A DNA stretch of 64,000 nt from Microbacterium natoriense (GCF_030816295.1 NZ_JAUSXV010000001.1:1240001-1304000), one strand, 5' to 3'; positions 35,199 to 44,402 are shown, counted from the first letter of the stretch. Notes: generated by a model not told the origin, from the sequence alone. A program made the numbers and translations.

Positions 35199-35557
35199 CC
35201 GCAGCCGAAACGAAACCGTCAGATCTCGTCCCAAAGCTCCCCGAGGACTATCGGCCACTCAGTCCTGGTCGCGTTGTTCTATGGATCTGGGCTCTGAGCG
35301 CAACGTTCATGTTGCTGATTGTGATCTTTGTCCTGGTGGTGGCTGCAATCGGAATTGGAAACTTTGAGACTCATTACGGCATCTTCTTCGCTCAGGCCGG
35401 TTGCTCTTCATACTGGGATTTCATCCTTGAAGCGAACAGTCGGGGACTCGGCGCCGCGGAGATCGAGGAACTGTTCATGGTTCACGGTGGGGTTGGCCAG
35501 TACTCCATTTCAGAAACATGCGGGACGGTCGGCGACGTGCTGGACCGGGTCCCTTGA
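35195..35557 (+). CDS. small single-pass membrane protein
   Basis: A 120-residue protein with one strong membrane segment (~residues 28-52) and an outside or inside C-terminal domain of about 65 residues containing two cysteines (AGCSS, ETCGT). GTG at 35195 has a perfect AAAGGAGG five bases upstream and overlaps the preceding stop. No homologue is known to me. It is the last of the four coupled membrane-protein genes. Confidence 0.7.
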   Translation: MTAAETKPSDLVPKLPEDYRPLSPGRVVLWIWALSATFMLLIVIFVLVVAAIGIGNFETHYGIFFAQAGCSSYWDFILEANSRGLGAAEIEELFMVHGGVGQYSISETCGTVGDVLDRVP

Positions 35558-35671
35558 GCGCGCCCCTGATGCCGCCCGGCTTTCCCCGGGGCGAGTCCCC
35601 TCAGCCGAGCGGAACGGCGCACTACGGAACAGCGGTCCGATCGGTAGGATCGCGGCCAGAGAGGGGTCAAG

Positions 35672-38083
35672 ATGACTGGGAGAACCGTTGAGCAGCTCAA
35701 AGCGGAGTTCGCCGACAACGAATGGCGGAGTCGATTTCTCGAGATCTGCGATCTGATGGAGCTGTTGGGTGACTGCATCATCAGTGATGACTATGTAGTC
35801 CCTGATGAGCTGAACGCGGCCATCAAGCTCACGGACGCGGGACAGGCGATGATGGATCGGCTGACGCGCAAGGACAAGGTCAATGCGAAGGATGCCCGTC
35901 TGATGTGCGCCCTGACGCTCGGGCATGCCGATCTCTTCGTGGACGTCGAAGCCATCGACGTGGAGCGTCTTGTCGATGTGCTGCATCAAGAGATTCTGGA
36001 CAGAGAGATACAATTCCCCTTCGTGTGGGGCCGCGATCTTTACGACGCGTATGCAAGTACCTACGAGCAGGAGAAAGACGTCCTGACGAACGAGGAGACA
36101 TTGCGTCTACTCAAGAAGTTGCCGTTGGGCGTGGTGCAGTACGGCATCTTCACAGTCGGTCCGTACGGGCTCAAGCGCTCGGTCAGCCACCGCAACGTCC
36201 AAGGGCACCGTAGAGTCCCTGCCTATCATTGCGCGGTGCCAAGTTGTCAGACGGTTCACCCGGTCTACCTGCAGACTGGTCAGAACGCGGCCATCAATCG
36301 GCACCGCGACAAGCTTGATCAGTACCTGCAAAACGAGCGGAAAGAGTCGGCGGAATGGTGGGCGTTCGCTGACAGCCTGAGTGGTTCCATCGACGCGCAA
36401 TATGGAGATCAGCGAGTCGGGGTGCTGCTGCCCCTCCTGGGTGATGCGCTGTCGGACTCCGAACTCAAGAGTTTGGTGTGCGCCTTGCTTGACGAGACGA
36501 ATGGCCAGTTGCGACGCTTGCTGCTGCCTTTCGTAGAAGTGGCCTCCGCCCGCGACTTTGTTGGTCCGCTGACGAGAGCGCAACTTCTTCAGATTTGTCT
36601 CCTTGCTGATGAGCGCGCGATCGGTTCTACGTTGGACAACCTTGTGCGATCCAGAACAATTGTCATTCCTCGCGGAGAGGTGCGTCGTCCTGTAATCAAT
36701 CGATACGTTCGCTCTGGGGCCTTTCGGCTTCGAGCTGAGCTCGGTTGGCACGGGTTCCGATTTGTCTCCGACGACCCGGGACTAGCAATTCTCCGAGAAC
36801 GCCGACTCCTCAACAAGCTCTATTTGAGGGAGAAAGCGGATGATGTCCAAGAGCTCGAATGGCAGCTCAGGGGCATCGACGTCGAAGATCTCGAGGAGAA
36901 GCTGGAGTTCTATTTCCGATCGAGGACGCCACAGGAATCTCTTGAGCGGTTGGCGCTCGCGCGCCGTGCAAATGTGATCACGGCGTGCCATGAAGTGGGT
37001 ATTGAGAACGCTGATGGCTTTTCGGACGAAGAACTTGTCGAGGCCATGCTCTGGAAGCTCGGATTCCCGATCGATGTCGATGACGATCCACACGCCGCCT
37101 TCTGGAAGCGTCACGAGCGTCTCGCGGCCCTTGCGCAGACATCGACGATCGGAACTTCCGAAGCCTTCATGGAGGTAGCTGGCGCATACTTCCCGGGTCT
37201 GGAAGGTCTGTTGCTTGACGCGCTCGCCTACACCTCATGGGCGCTTCTCTCCGATCATCCTCGGTGTGATCAACCGTTCTCCTACGACGATGCGGGCGAT
37301 CGTGAAGCAGGGCTGACGCTTCTTCAGACTGCCGTTCTTGGCGACTCCGACTCGCCTCATCGACCTGACTACGTTTCGGAGAAGGTAGAACTACGGAATC
37401 TCATCGAGGGCTTCAGGATCCTCGCTCGCCATCTGGACGAGTGCCGAGAACACCCTGAGCCGTATGCACGCCCGAACAGTGAATTTCCAGACTTCGACGG
37501 CAAGACCGAACTGAAGCGCTTCGTACTGCGATCGACTGTTGCATTCTTGGATCTGTCTCGGCCCAGCCAGGAGCGCATCGTCAACGGTCTACGTGAAATT
37601 GCCAAGCTGATGACCGATGCTGAAGTCTTCTCGGTCCGTAACGACCACGCGCACTATCGTCGCAACGGTCCTGACGTGGCAAAACTAGAGAAGGCGCTTG
37701 AAGCGACTCGTCAGAGCGTGACGCGGCTCGAGAACCTGGGCTTTTGCCGACTTGCATTCTCGCCCTCCGCCGTTCAGAGTGATCGCTGGGGACACGCGCG
37801 CCACGAATTCACCGGCCCCCGAAGCTATGATCACGTCTTCTCTCGACCGACCACTTTGGACTGGATGGGGCTGCCCGCTCTTTCGAAGACCCAGTACTTG
37901 ATGCGCGCCGCAAGCTTCGGCGACCCGAATGAGGTACTGCGCTTTACGCGGCGCTACGAAAGCGAGTTCTCTAGGCTGTGGGTCGGCTTCCCGGATCGCA
38001 GACGTCTGAGATCCGGTACGCAGTTGTCGGACGACATCCCGTCGCACGAGGGTGAGGTCAAGCTGGCGGTTGAAGGAGGCTGA
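35672..38083 (+). CDS. large uncharacterised protein with HEPN-like R-x4-H motif
   Basis: An 803-residue soluble protein and the largest gene of the island. Around residues 187-196 it has C-x4-C-x3-H, a possible metal site. A helical middle follows. Near the C-terminus VRNDHAHYRR (R656, N657, H661) matches the R-N-x3-H signature of HEPN ribonuclease domains, set in the expected helical context (ELKRFVLRSTVAFLDLS before it and VAKLEKALEATRQ after it). I know no full-length family. It starts 114 bases after the membrane cluster with GAGAGGGG upstream. An effector role in defence or dormancy is a guess from the motif and location. Confidence 0.75.
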   Translation: MTGRTVEQLKAEFADNEWRSRFLEICDLMELLGDCIISDDYVVPDELNAAIKLTDAGQAMMDRLTRKDKVNAKDARLMCALTLGHADLFVDVEAIDVERLVDVLHQEILDREIQFPFVWGRDLYDAYASTYEQEKDVLTNEETLRLLKKLPLGVVQYGIFTVGPYGLKRSVSHRNVQGHRRVPAYHCAVPSCQTVHPVYLQTGQNAAINRHRDKLDQYLQNERKESAEWWAFADSLSGSIDAQYGDQRVGVLLPLLGDALSDSELKSLVCALLDETNGQLRRLLLPFVEVASARDFVGPLTRAQLLQICLLADERAIGSTLDNLVRSRTIVIPRGEVRRPVINRYVRSGAFRLRAELGWHGFRFVSDDPGLAILRERRLLNKLYLREKADDVQELEWQLRGIDVEDLEEKLEFYFRSRTPQESLERLALARRANVITACHEVGIENADGFSDEELVEAMLWKLGFPIDVDDDPHAAFWKRHERLAALAQTSTIGTSEAFMEVAGAYFPGLEGLLLDALAYTSWALLSDHPRCDQPFSYDDAGDREAGLTLLQTAVLGDSDSPHRPDYVSEKVELRNLIEGFRILARHLDECREHPEPYARPNSEFPDFDGKTELKRFVLRSTVAFLDLSRPSQERIVNGLREIAKLMTDAEVFSVRNDHAHYRRNGPDVAKLEKALEATRQSVTRLENLGFCRLAFSPSAVQSDRWGHARHEFTGPRSYDHVFSRPTTLDWMGLPALSKTQYLMRAASFGDPNEVLRFTRRYESEFSRLWVGFPDRRRLRSGTQLSDDIPSHEGEVKLAVEGG

Positions 38084-38296
38084 GTCCTCCGAAGCATGCT
38101 CTCGCGCTGAGCGTGGCTGCGATTCCGTGACCATCCTCAGTGAAGGGAACACGGGCTCGTCACAGAGTATCCGCCGGCCCAGAATCGTCGAAGAGGTTCA
38201 CCGACAGTCACGGGACTTCAAGGTTGATGGCCAAGATCGACAAGGCTCGACGCTTTCTACAGAATCAGACAAGATCGCGCAGAAGGCAAGGTAATA

Positions 38297-38596
38297 ATGT
38301 CCACGCCAATCAAGTTCGTACTGCACGTCTTCATTGGCGTAATTCTCGGAGTTGCCGTCCTCTTCCTGGGGTTGTGTGCCGCGGTCACCTTCGCGTTTGC
38401 GACGGCTGGTCCGGTCCTGCTACCCGGCGTGTTCAAGGCATGGTCTACCACCGAGAACGAAATGCCGGCGATGAACTTCGAACCGAATTACGTCGGTGTG
38501 CTGCTGGTCATCGTTGTCGTGGCCACTCTGTATGGGTACGTCGCATTCCAGAGCGGCAGGCGCATCTCCGCAAGTGGCCTCAATGTCTGCCCGTAA
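38297..38596 (+). CDS. small two-pass membrane protein
   Basis: A 99-residue protein with two membrane helices (~residues 7-40 region and ~66-85) separated by a short soluble loop. The start ATG has AAGG upstream. It follows the HEPN-like gene by 213 bases and closes the island core. No family is recognised; it could be a partner of the preceding system or an unrelated passenger. Confidence 0.6.
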   Translation: MSTPIKFVLHVFIGVILGVAVLFLGLCAAVTFAFATAGPVLLPGVFKAWSTTENEMPAMNFEPNYVGVLLVIVVVATLYGYVAFQSGRRISASGLNVCP

Positions 38597-38784
38597 CAGA
38601 ACCTGGCGCCGTCCGGCGTCATCGTCAGGTTCTGACTGCGGGGAAGGGCACCACACTTTCCGTACCTCGGAGAAGGGCGTGACGGCTTGGGCGTGCCGCA
38701 CGAAACGGGCGCGGCCACGGGCATCCACCGATCGTCGAGTGCTGGATTTTCATCTAGATTGGCGAATCGAACAACGTCGGGTCG

Positions 38785-38929
38785 GCGGGTGACGGTGTCG
38801 CCCGTCGAAGGGCCTCGGCTTTCCTGGGGCGTCAGCCGAGGCCCTTCTGGCTGGCGTTCCCTGGGGTGTCGACCAGCCGTGCCGCGCAAGTGCAAGCGGC
38901 ACTCCTCGTCGGTATCCCAGAATGCTGGT
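38785..38929. repeat. right copy of the ~143-bp hairpin-bearing repeat
   Basis: Partner of 31581-31722, in the same orientation. Its hairpin is longer: 38808-38820 pairs perfectly with 38834-38846 around a 13-base loop. Where the left copy has G-C and T-A pairs, this copy has A-T and C-G pairs, so base pairing has been preserved through change. Confidence 0.8.
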
Positions 38930-38976
38930 TTACTGCACGTTCGGGGCTCACGACTGTCAACCTATGCATACACTTT

Positions 38977-39138
38977 GTCGACAGTGGCCTGACCCTTGGG
39001 CAACTCGCCGAAGCATCCGTCAGGGAGAGCGACAACCTCGCGACGAACGTCGTCTTCGAACACGTCGGCGGCGGCGTGGATGCGGCCCTCGCGGCTCTGA
39101 GTGACGACGTCAGCGACGTCGTCGCCTACGAGCGATCG
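38977..39138 (+). pseudogene. class A beta-lactamase fragment
   Basis: A 54-codon stretch reads SGLTLGQLAEASVRESDN and then ATNVVFEHVGG, which is the helix with the SDN catalytic loop of class A beta-lactamases. The upstream S-x-x-K block and the downstream KTG block are missing, so this is a dead internal fragment inside the island's right arm. It confers no resistance by itself. Confidence 0.6.
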
Positions 39139-39477
39139 CGTCGGGGTGCCCGCAGGTGTTCGGCTTCGACGAGTTCTGATTCCCGAGACAAGGTCGGTGA
39201 GGTTCGCGACGTCACGAGTGTCGGGAGGCGATTGAGCGCGCACGATCGGAGTTGCAGAACTCGTTCGAGGCGTATGTGGGGTCGGCGCGCTGGCGATCTC
39301 CGAGTGTCCCAAAAGTGTCCGGAGCATCCCGAGTGCAGCGATTTCGGAGTGCATTGTGAGTATGGCGAGATCTGCGAGTGACGACCTCGAACAGCGGAAA
39401 ATCCGCGTGTTACAGCGGATCCCAGGCGATCTTCGGCCAAGCCGGCAGAAGGGCGGGACGCCGTCCACAGCGGGGAT
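39139..39477. other. right arm of the island, no gene seen
   Basis: About 340 bases between the beta-lactamase fragment and the right repeat. Only short frames are present and I see no recognisable domain. Confidence 0.4.
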
Positions 39478-39553
39478 CACCACCCTGCTAAGGTGGAGTT
39501 CCCTTACGGGAACCAGGGGTTAAAATCCCCTCGTCTCCGCAGTAGAAGTCCTG
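39478..39553 (+). repeat. right attachment site (attR-like), partial tRNA-Ser copy
   Basis: Repeats 29903-29978 with two substitutions. One changes the T loop (GGGGTTAAAATCCCC), a base that functional tRNAs keep. There is no acceptor 5' half or D arm in front of it, so this copy is not a tRNA gene. Confidence 0.9.
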
Positions 39554-39683
39554 CTCGCATTCTGAATCCCACCTCGTTCGCATTCCGAAGTGAGCCTCCC
39601 GACTCTGTGCCTCCCGTCTGGTGTGATCGGGTGAGACCCTCCTCTTGAATGGTCGCCGGTCGCCACGATGTTCGCGGTCATGC

Positions 39684-39713
39684 TTGACACATCGCTCTCC
39701 CCGCGGATATGTT
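39684..39713 (+). promoter_or_regulatory. promoter of the LacI/fructan operon
   Basis: TTGACA (39684-39689) and TATGTT (39708-39713) are 18 bases apart. A partial dyad with a central CG, AGTCATACGATTAACT at 39720-39735, lies between it and the regulator gene and could be an autoregulatory operator. Confidence 0.6.
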
Positions 39714-39755
39714 CTCCCGTAGTCATACGATTAACTGATTCACGAGGAGGTGGAC

Positions 39756-40796
39756 ATGGGGCGTAGGACGAGCGAGACGGTCACGATGCGACAGGTCGCT
39801 GAACGTGCCGGCGTGTCCCAGGCCACCGTGTCCCTCGTGCTCAACAACGTCGGCGGAAGCCGCGTCAACGACACCACTCGTCAGCGGGTGCTCGAGACGG
39901 TCGACGAGCTCGGGTATCGGACGAACGCGTTCGCGAAGTCGCTGCGCAGCGGCGAATCTGGGATGATCGGATTCATCTCCGACGAGGTCGCCAGCTCGCC
40001 CTTCGCCGGGCACCTTCTCAAGGGTGCACAGATGCTCGCCTGGGAGACCGGCAATGTGATCTTGAGCGTCGACACCTACAACGAGCCCGACCTCGAAGCT
40101 GCGGCGATCGACATGATGCGGTCGTACCGGGTCAAGGGCGTCGTGTACGCCTCGATGTATCACCGTGTGCTCGATCTTCCCGAAGGGCTGCAGTCGGTCC
40201 CGACGGTGGTGGTGAACGCACAGGAACGGAATCAGCTCGTCGCCAGCGTCTTCCCTGACGAGGAGGGCGGCGGCTACGCGGCCACCCGGCAACTGATCGA
40301 GGCCGGACACACGCGCATCGCGATGATCAACATCCAGCCTGAGGACAGCGACCTCCCCGCCGGCATCGGCCGACTGGCCGGCTATCGCCGGGCGCTCGCG
40401 GAGGCGGGGATCGCAGAGCCCGCAGGGTTCGTCAAGTACGGCGGCGGCGTCGTCGAGGACGGGCTCGCGCTCACTCTCGAGCTCATGGATGCGGGCGATC
40501 CGCCGACCGCAATCTTCTGCGGCAACGACCGGACCGCCTGGGGCGCCTATCGGGCCCTCGAGTCACGGGGACTGCGCGTGCCCTACGACTGCTCGATCGT
40601 GGGCTTCGACAACCACGCGACGCTCGCCCCGATCCTCGATCCCGGTCTGTCGACCATGGAGCTTCCGTACGAGCAGATGGCGCGCACCGGAATCGAACTG
40701 CTCCTCTCCGGTCGCGGGCAGCTGTCGATGTCGAATCCCATTGAGTGCGTCCCGATCCTGCGCGGATCGGTCGCTGATGCGAAGGTGCATGCATGA
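39756..40796 (+). CDS. LacI-family transcriptional regulator
   Basis: A 346-residue LacI protein with helix-turn-helix (MRQVAERAGVSQATVSLVL) and a sugar-sensing domain (FCGNDRTAWGAYRAL, GFDNHATLAPIL). ATG at 39756 is preferred over the in-frame GTG at 39750 because GAGGAGG lies five bases before it. It overlaps the first permease gene by ATGA, so regulator, importer and GH32 gene form one operon. It probably senses a fructo-oligosaccharide or its product. Confidence 0.9.
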   Translation: MGRRTSETVTMRQVAERAGVSQATVSLVLNNVGGSRVNDTTRQRVLETVDELGYRTNAFAKSLRSGESGMIGFISDEVASSPFAGHLLKGAQMLAWETGNVILSVDTYNEPDLEAAAIDMMRSYRVKGVVYASMYHRVLDLPEGLQSVPTVVVNAQERNQLVASVFPDEEGGGYAATRQLIEAGHTRIAMINIQPEDSDLPAGIGRLAGYRRALAEAGIAEPAGFVKYGGGVVEDGLALTLELMDAGDPPTAIFCGNDRTAWGAYRALESRGLRVPYDCSIVGFDNHATLAPILDPGLSTMELPYEQMARTGIELLLSGRGQLSMSNPIECVPILRGSVADAKVHA

Positions 40797-41755
40797 CTAC
40801 ACACGCTCCCGCCGAACCCACTCCGGCGATCCCCAAGCGCAAGGGCCGACTGCGTTCGCATGCTCGGCGTGCCGTGCGATCGTGGCAGTTATACGTACTA
40901 CTAGGCCCTGCGGTCCTCTACATCATCGTGTTCAAGTACTGGCCCATGTACGGGGCCCAGATCGCGTTCCGCGACTACAACCCGGCTCTCGGGTTCGCGG
41001 GCAGCCCCTGGGTGGGGTTCGAGCACTTCGTCCGGTTCGTCGGTTCGTTCCAGTTCGGACGGCTCATCGAGAACACCTTGACCGTGAACGCGCTCGGACT
41101 GCTGATCGCGTTCCCCGTGCCGATCGTCCTGGCGTTGGTCGTGAACCAGCTGCAGAGTCCGCGGTTCAAGAAGTTCACCCAGACCGTTCTCTACGCGCCG
41201 TCCTTCATCTCGGTGGTCGTCGTGGTGGGCATGATCTTCCTGCTGTTCTCCCCCCGGTCCGGGATCGTCAACAACGCGATCACGCTGTTCGGCGGAGAGC
41301 CGGTGTTCTTCATGGGGTCGCCCGACTGGTTCCGACCGCTCTACATCGGCTCTGACATCTGGCAGAACGCAGGCTTCTCGATGATCGTCTATCTCGCCGC
41401 GCTCACCGCGATCGACCCGGCCCTGCACGAGGCGGCTCGAGTCGACGGGGCCAACAAGTGGCAGCGGATCAGGCACATCGACATCCCGGGCATCATGCCG
41501 GTGATCACGATCCTCTTCATCCTCGCCATCGGGAACCTGTTCAATCTCGGGTTCGAGAAGGTCCTGCTCATGCAGACCGACCTGAACCTGCCGACGTCCG
41601 AGGTCATCCAGACCTACGTCTACAAGATCGGCCTGCAGCAAGCGCAGTTCAGCTACTCCGCGGCGATCGGCCTGTTCAACTCCCTGATCAACCTCGTCCT
41701 GCTCCTGACCTTCAACTGGGTCGCGAAGCGCGCCGGACAATCGACCCTTTGGTGA
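40793..41755 (+). CDS. ABC transporter permease (LplB-like)
   Basis: A 320-residue permease with six membrane segments and the EAA motif EAARVDGANKWQRIRHIDIP near residue 215. The N-terminal pattern WQLYVLLGPAVLYIIVFKYWPMYG is characteristic of LplB-type oligosaccharide permeases, which pair with YtcP-like permeases and large lipoproteins and usually use a shared ATPase encoded elsewhere. No ATPase gene is present here, as expected for the type. Confidence 0.92.
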   Translation: MTTHAPAEPTPAIPKRKGRLRSHARRAVRSWQLYVLLGPAVLYIIVFKYWPMYGAQIAFRDYNPALGFAGSPWVGFEHFVRFVGSFQFGRLIENTLTVNALGLLIAFPVPIVLALVVNQLQSPRFKKFTQTVLYAPSFISVVVVVGMIFLLFSPRSGIVNNAITLFGGEPVFFMGSPDWFRPLYIGSDIWQNAGFSMIVYLAALTAIDPALHEAARVDGANKWQRIRHIDIPGIMPVITILFILAIGNLFNLGFEKVLLMQTDLNLPTSEVIQTYVYKIGLQQAQFSYSAAIGLFNSLINLVLLLTFNWVAKRAGQSTLW

Positions 41756-41762
41756 TGACGCC

Positions 41763-42743
41763 ATGACTGACACGATCTCCGCTTCGACGGCATCCGCTCG
41801 TTCCACCCGTCGTGACCCGTCCGCCTCCCGACACGTCTCCCCGCCGCCGCGCGCCCGTTGGCGGGAGCGCGCTGCCGATCCTGTCTTCAACATCGTCGCA
41901 GTGGGGATGCTGGTCGTGGCGATCATCGCCATCCTCTACCCGCTCTACTTCATCGTGATCGCCTCGGTGAGCGAGCCCTCGGAGATTTTGAACGGCAACG
42001 TCTGGCTCTGGCCGCAGGGCTTCACCTTGGAGGGCTACACGCGGATCTTCTCCGACGCCACCATTCTCAGAGGCTTCGCGAACTCGGTCCTGTACACCGT
42101 GGTCGGCACTGCGATCAGCGTGGCGACGATCCTGTGCGCCGCTTACGCGCTCTCACGGAGAGATCTCTACGGCCGCACGTTCTTCATGCTGCTGTTCATC
42201 ATCACGATGTTCATCGACGGCGGTCTCATCGCTCGGTACCTGGTGGTGCGCGATCTCGGGATGCTCGACACGATCTGGGCCATCGTCCTCCCCGGCGCGG
42301 TCGGGGTCTGGAACCTGATCATCGCTCGCGCCTTCTTCGAGAACAACGTGCCGGGCGAGCTCCGCGAAGCCGCGCAGCTCGACGGCGCCAACGACTTCCG
42401 CTTCTTCTTCCGCATCGTGCTGCCGTTGTCGAAGCCGCTCATCTTCCTGATGATCATGATCCATCTCGTCGCGAACTGGAACGCGTTCTTCGACGCTCTG
42501 ATCTTCCTCGACGACGAGAGCAAGTATCCGCTGCAGCTCGTCCTCCGCAACGTCCTCATCCAGTCCGAGGTCTCGTCTGCCGGCGGCACCGGCGCGCTCG
42601 ATTCGTACGCGGCCGCACAGCGGCTGGGCGAGCTGATCAAGTACGGAATGATCGTCGTCTCCACGATCCCGCTGCTGATCGTCCTCCCGTTCATGCAGAA
42701 GCACTTCACCAAGGGCGCGCTCCTCGGCGCCGTCAAGAGCTGA
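41763..42743 (+). CDS. ABC transporter permease (YtcP-like)
   Basis: A 326-residue permease with six membrane segments, EAAQLDGANDFRFFFRIVLP as its EAA loop and the PFMQKHFTKGALLGAVKS C-terminus typical of YtcP. It lies eight bases after the LplB-like gene. Together they form the heterodimeric channel. Confidence 0.92.
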   Translation: MTDTISASTASARSTRRDPSASRHVSPPPRARWRERAADPVFNIVAVGMLVVAIIAILYPLYFIVIASVSEPSEILNGNVWLWPQGFTLEGYTRIFSDATILRGFANSVLYTVVGTAISVATILCAAYALSRRDLYGRTFFMLLFIITMFIDGGLIARYLVVRDLGMLDTIWAIVLPGAVGVWNLIIARAFFENNVPGELREAAQLDGANDFRFFFRIVLPLSKPLIFLMIMIHLVANWNAFFDALIFLDDESKYPLQLVLRNVLIQSEVSSAGGTGALDSYAAAQRLGELIKYGMIVVSTIPLLIVLPFMQKHFTKGALLGAVKS

Positions 42744-42779
42744 CCCCCTCCGACCCCCACCCCGAACAGAAAGCACATC

Positions 42780-44393
42780 ATGAGACATCGCCGTTTCCTC
42801 ATCGCTTCATCCGCCGCGATCGCCGGCACCCTGCTGCTCGCCGGCTGCACCGCCGGTGGCGGCCCTGCTGAGATCGAAGATCATTCGAAGGACTTCGGCT
42901 TCAACGCCGAGGGGCTCCCCATCGTCGACAAGACGCTCACGCTGACCTTCGGCGGATCGAAGGCCGCTCTGGCCCCGGAGTACTCCGAGATGGAACTCGT
43001 GCAGCAGTGGGAGGCCGACACGAACATCGCGATCGATTGGGAGAACCTCCCCGATCAGGTCTACGCGGAGAAGAAGAACCTGATGCTGGCCAGTGGCGAG
43101 CTGCCGGACGTTCTCTTCAACACCGGACTGTCGGATGCCGAGATCGTGCAGAACGGGACCAACGGGACGCTGCTTCCGCTGGAGGACCTGATCGAGGAGC
43201 ACGCGCCGACGCTCACCGCGATTCTCGAGGAGCGCCCCGATATCCGCGCTGCGATCACGGCCTCGGACGGCCACATCTACACGCTGCCCTCGGTCGAAGA
43301 ACTCGGCCTGGTCGCCTATCCGAACTTCCTGTACATCAACAGGTCCTGGCTCGACGCCCTGGGGCTGCCGATGCCCACGACGATCGATGAGTACCACGAC
43401 GCGCTGAAGGCGTTCGCGACGCAGGACCCCAACGGAAACGGGGCCGCCGACGAGATCCCCCTCAGCTTCCGCACCGATTCGTTTGCAGCCAACCCGCACG
43501 ACCTGATCGCCGCGCTCGGCGGCCAGCCGGAGAACAACGACCACCGCATCGTGCGCGACGGCAAGGTGGAGTTCACGGCGGACACCGACGAGTACCGCAC
43601 CGGAGTCGCGGCCCTCGGGGACTGGTACGCCGAAGGCCTCATCGACCCCGAGTCGTTCTCACAGGACGATGTGGCATACCTCTCGAAGGGCAAGTCGGGT
43701 ACCGAGATCCTCGGCTCCTTCTTCTGGTGGGAGCTGAAGGAGATGGTCGGCGATGACCGCATGAGCGACTACGCGCTGGTCGGCATCCTCGAAGGCGTGG
43801 ACGGCGAACGGCTCGCCAGCGTCTCGAACAATCAGGAGATCAGCCGAGGCGCCATGGCGATTACTCGGGCGAACAAGTACCCGGCTGCGACCATCCGCTG
43901 GGCCGATCGGCTGTTCGATCCGGTGATGTCCGCACAGTCGAACTGGGGCCCGATCGGCGTCACCCTGCAGGAGGACGCCGACGGCATCCTCGTCCAGATC
44001 CCCGCCGCGGACGGTGAATCCGAAGGCGAGCGCAGGCAGCGCGTCGCGCCGGGCGGGCCGAAGATCACGACCACCGACGACTTCGAGTCGGTCGTCGCGC
44101 CAGAACCTCGAGCCAAGGAGCGACAGGATCTCGTCAACGAGTTCTACGCCCCCTACCAGGCCAACGAGGGATACCCGCCGGTGCTGCTGTCGAACGAGGA
44201 GCTCGACCGGGTGTCGTTCGCCACCGCCGACATCAACACGCTCGTCAAGGAGAAGTTCGCCTCGTGGATCGTGAACGGGAACATCGACGGTGAATGGGAC
44301 GGCTACGTCTCGCAGCTGAAGACGCTCGGCGTGGATGACGTGATCGACACCTATCAGCAGGCCTACGACCGGTTCCAGAAGGGCGGCGAGTAG
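42780..44393 (+). CDS. extracellular solute-binding lipoprotein (LplA-like, family 1)
   Basis: A 537-residue lipoprotein with signal and lipobox MRHRRF...LLAGC. The mature sequence carries LplA-type features (GELPDVLFN, WLDALGLPMPTTIDEYHDAL, DPNGNGAADEIPLSF, which includes a calcium-loop-like DPNGNGAADE). It should capture an oligosaccharide for the LplB/YtcP-like channel. The next gene is a GH32 hydrolase, so a fructan or levan fragment is the likely ligand. Confidence 0.92.
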   Translation: MRHRRFLIASSAAIAGTLLLAGCTAGGGPAEIEDHSKDFGFNAEGLPIVDKTLTLTFGGSKAALAPEYSEMELVQQWEADTNIAIDWENLPDQVYAEKKNLMLASGELPDVLFNTGLSDAEIVQNGTNGTLLPLEDLIEEHAPTLTAILEERPDIRAAITASDGHIYTLPSVEELGLVAYPNFLYINRSWLDALGLPMPTTIDEYHDALKAFATQDPNGNGAADEIPLSFRTDSFAANPHDLIAALGGQPENNDHRIVRDGKVEFTADTDEYRTGVAALGDWYAEGLIDPESFSQDDVAYLSKGKSGTEILGSFFWWELKEMVGDDRMSDYALVGILEGVDGERLASVSNNQEISRGAMAITRANKYPAATIRWADRLFDPVMSAQSNWGPIGVTLQEDADGILVQIPAADGESEGERRQRVAPGGPKITTTDDFESVVAPEPRAKERQDLVNEFYAPYQANEGYPPVLLSNEELDRVSFATADINTLVKEKFASWIVNGNIDGEWDGYVSQLKTLGVDDVIDTYQQAYDRFQKGGE

Positions 44394-44402
44394 CCCTCGC
44401 CG

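Larger units (their letters stand above)
29965..39553. mobile_element. genomic island inserted in tRNA-Ser(GCT), about 9.6 kb
   Basis: The island is bounded by the 76-bp direct repeats, whose copies are 9,575 bases apart. Its interior differs from the flanks: more A/T, longer gaps, fragmented genes and a set of genes unrelated to sugar metabolism. No intact tyrosine or serine integrase was found, so it is probably no longer self-mobile, or it used a helper. The core genes at 31873-38596 remain open and overlapped, so they look maintained. Confidence 0.85.

Noticed and set aside
38052..38294. An 80-codon plus-strand frame after the HEPN-like gene
   Set aside because: It begins inside the end of the previous gene, has no ribosome site and shows no recognisable features.
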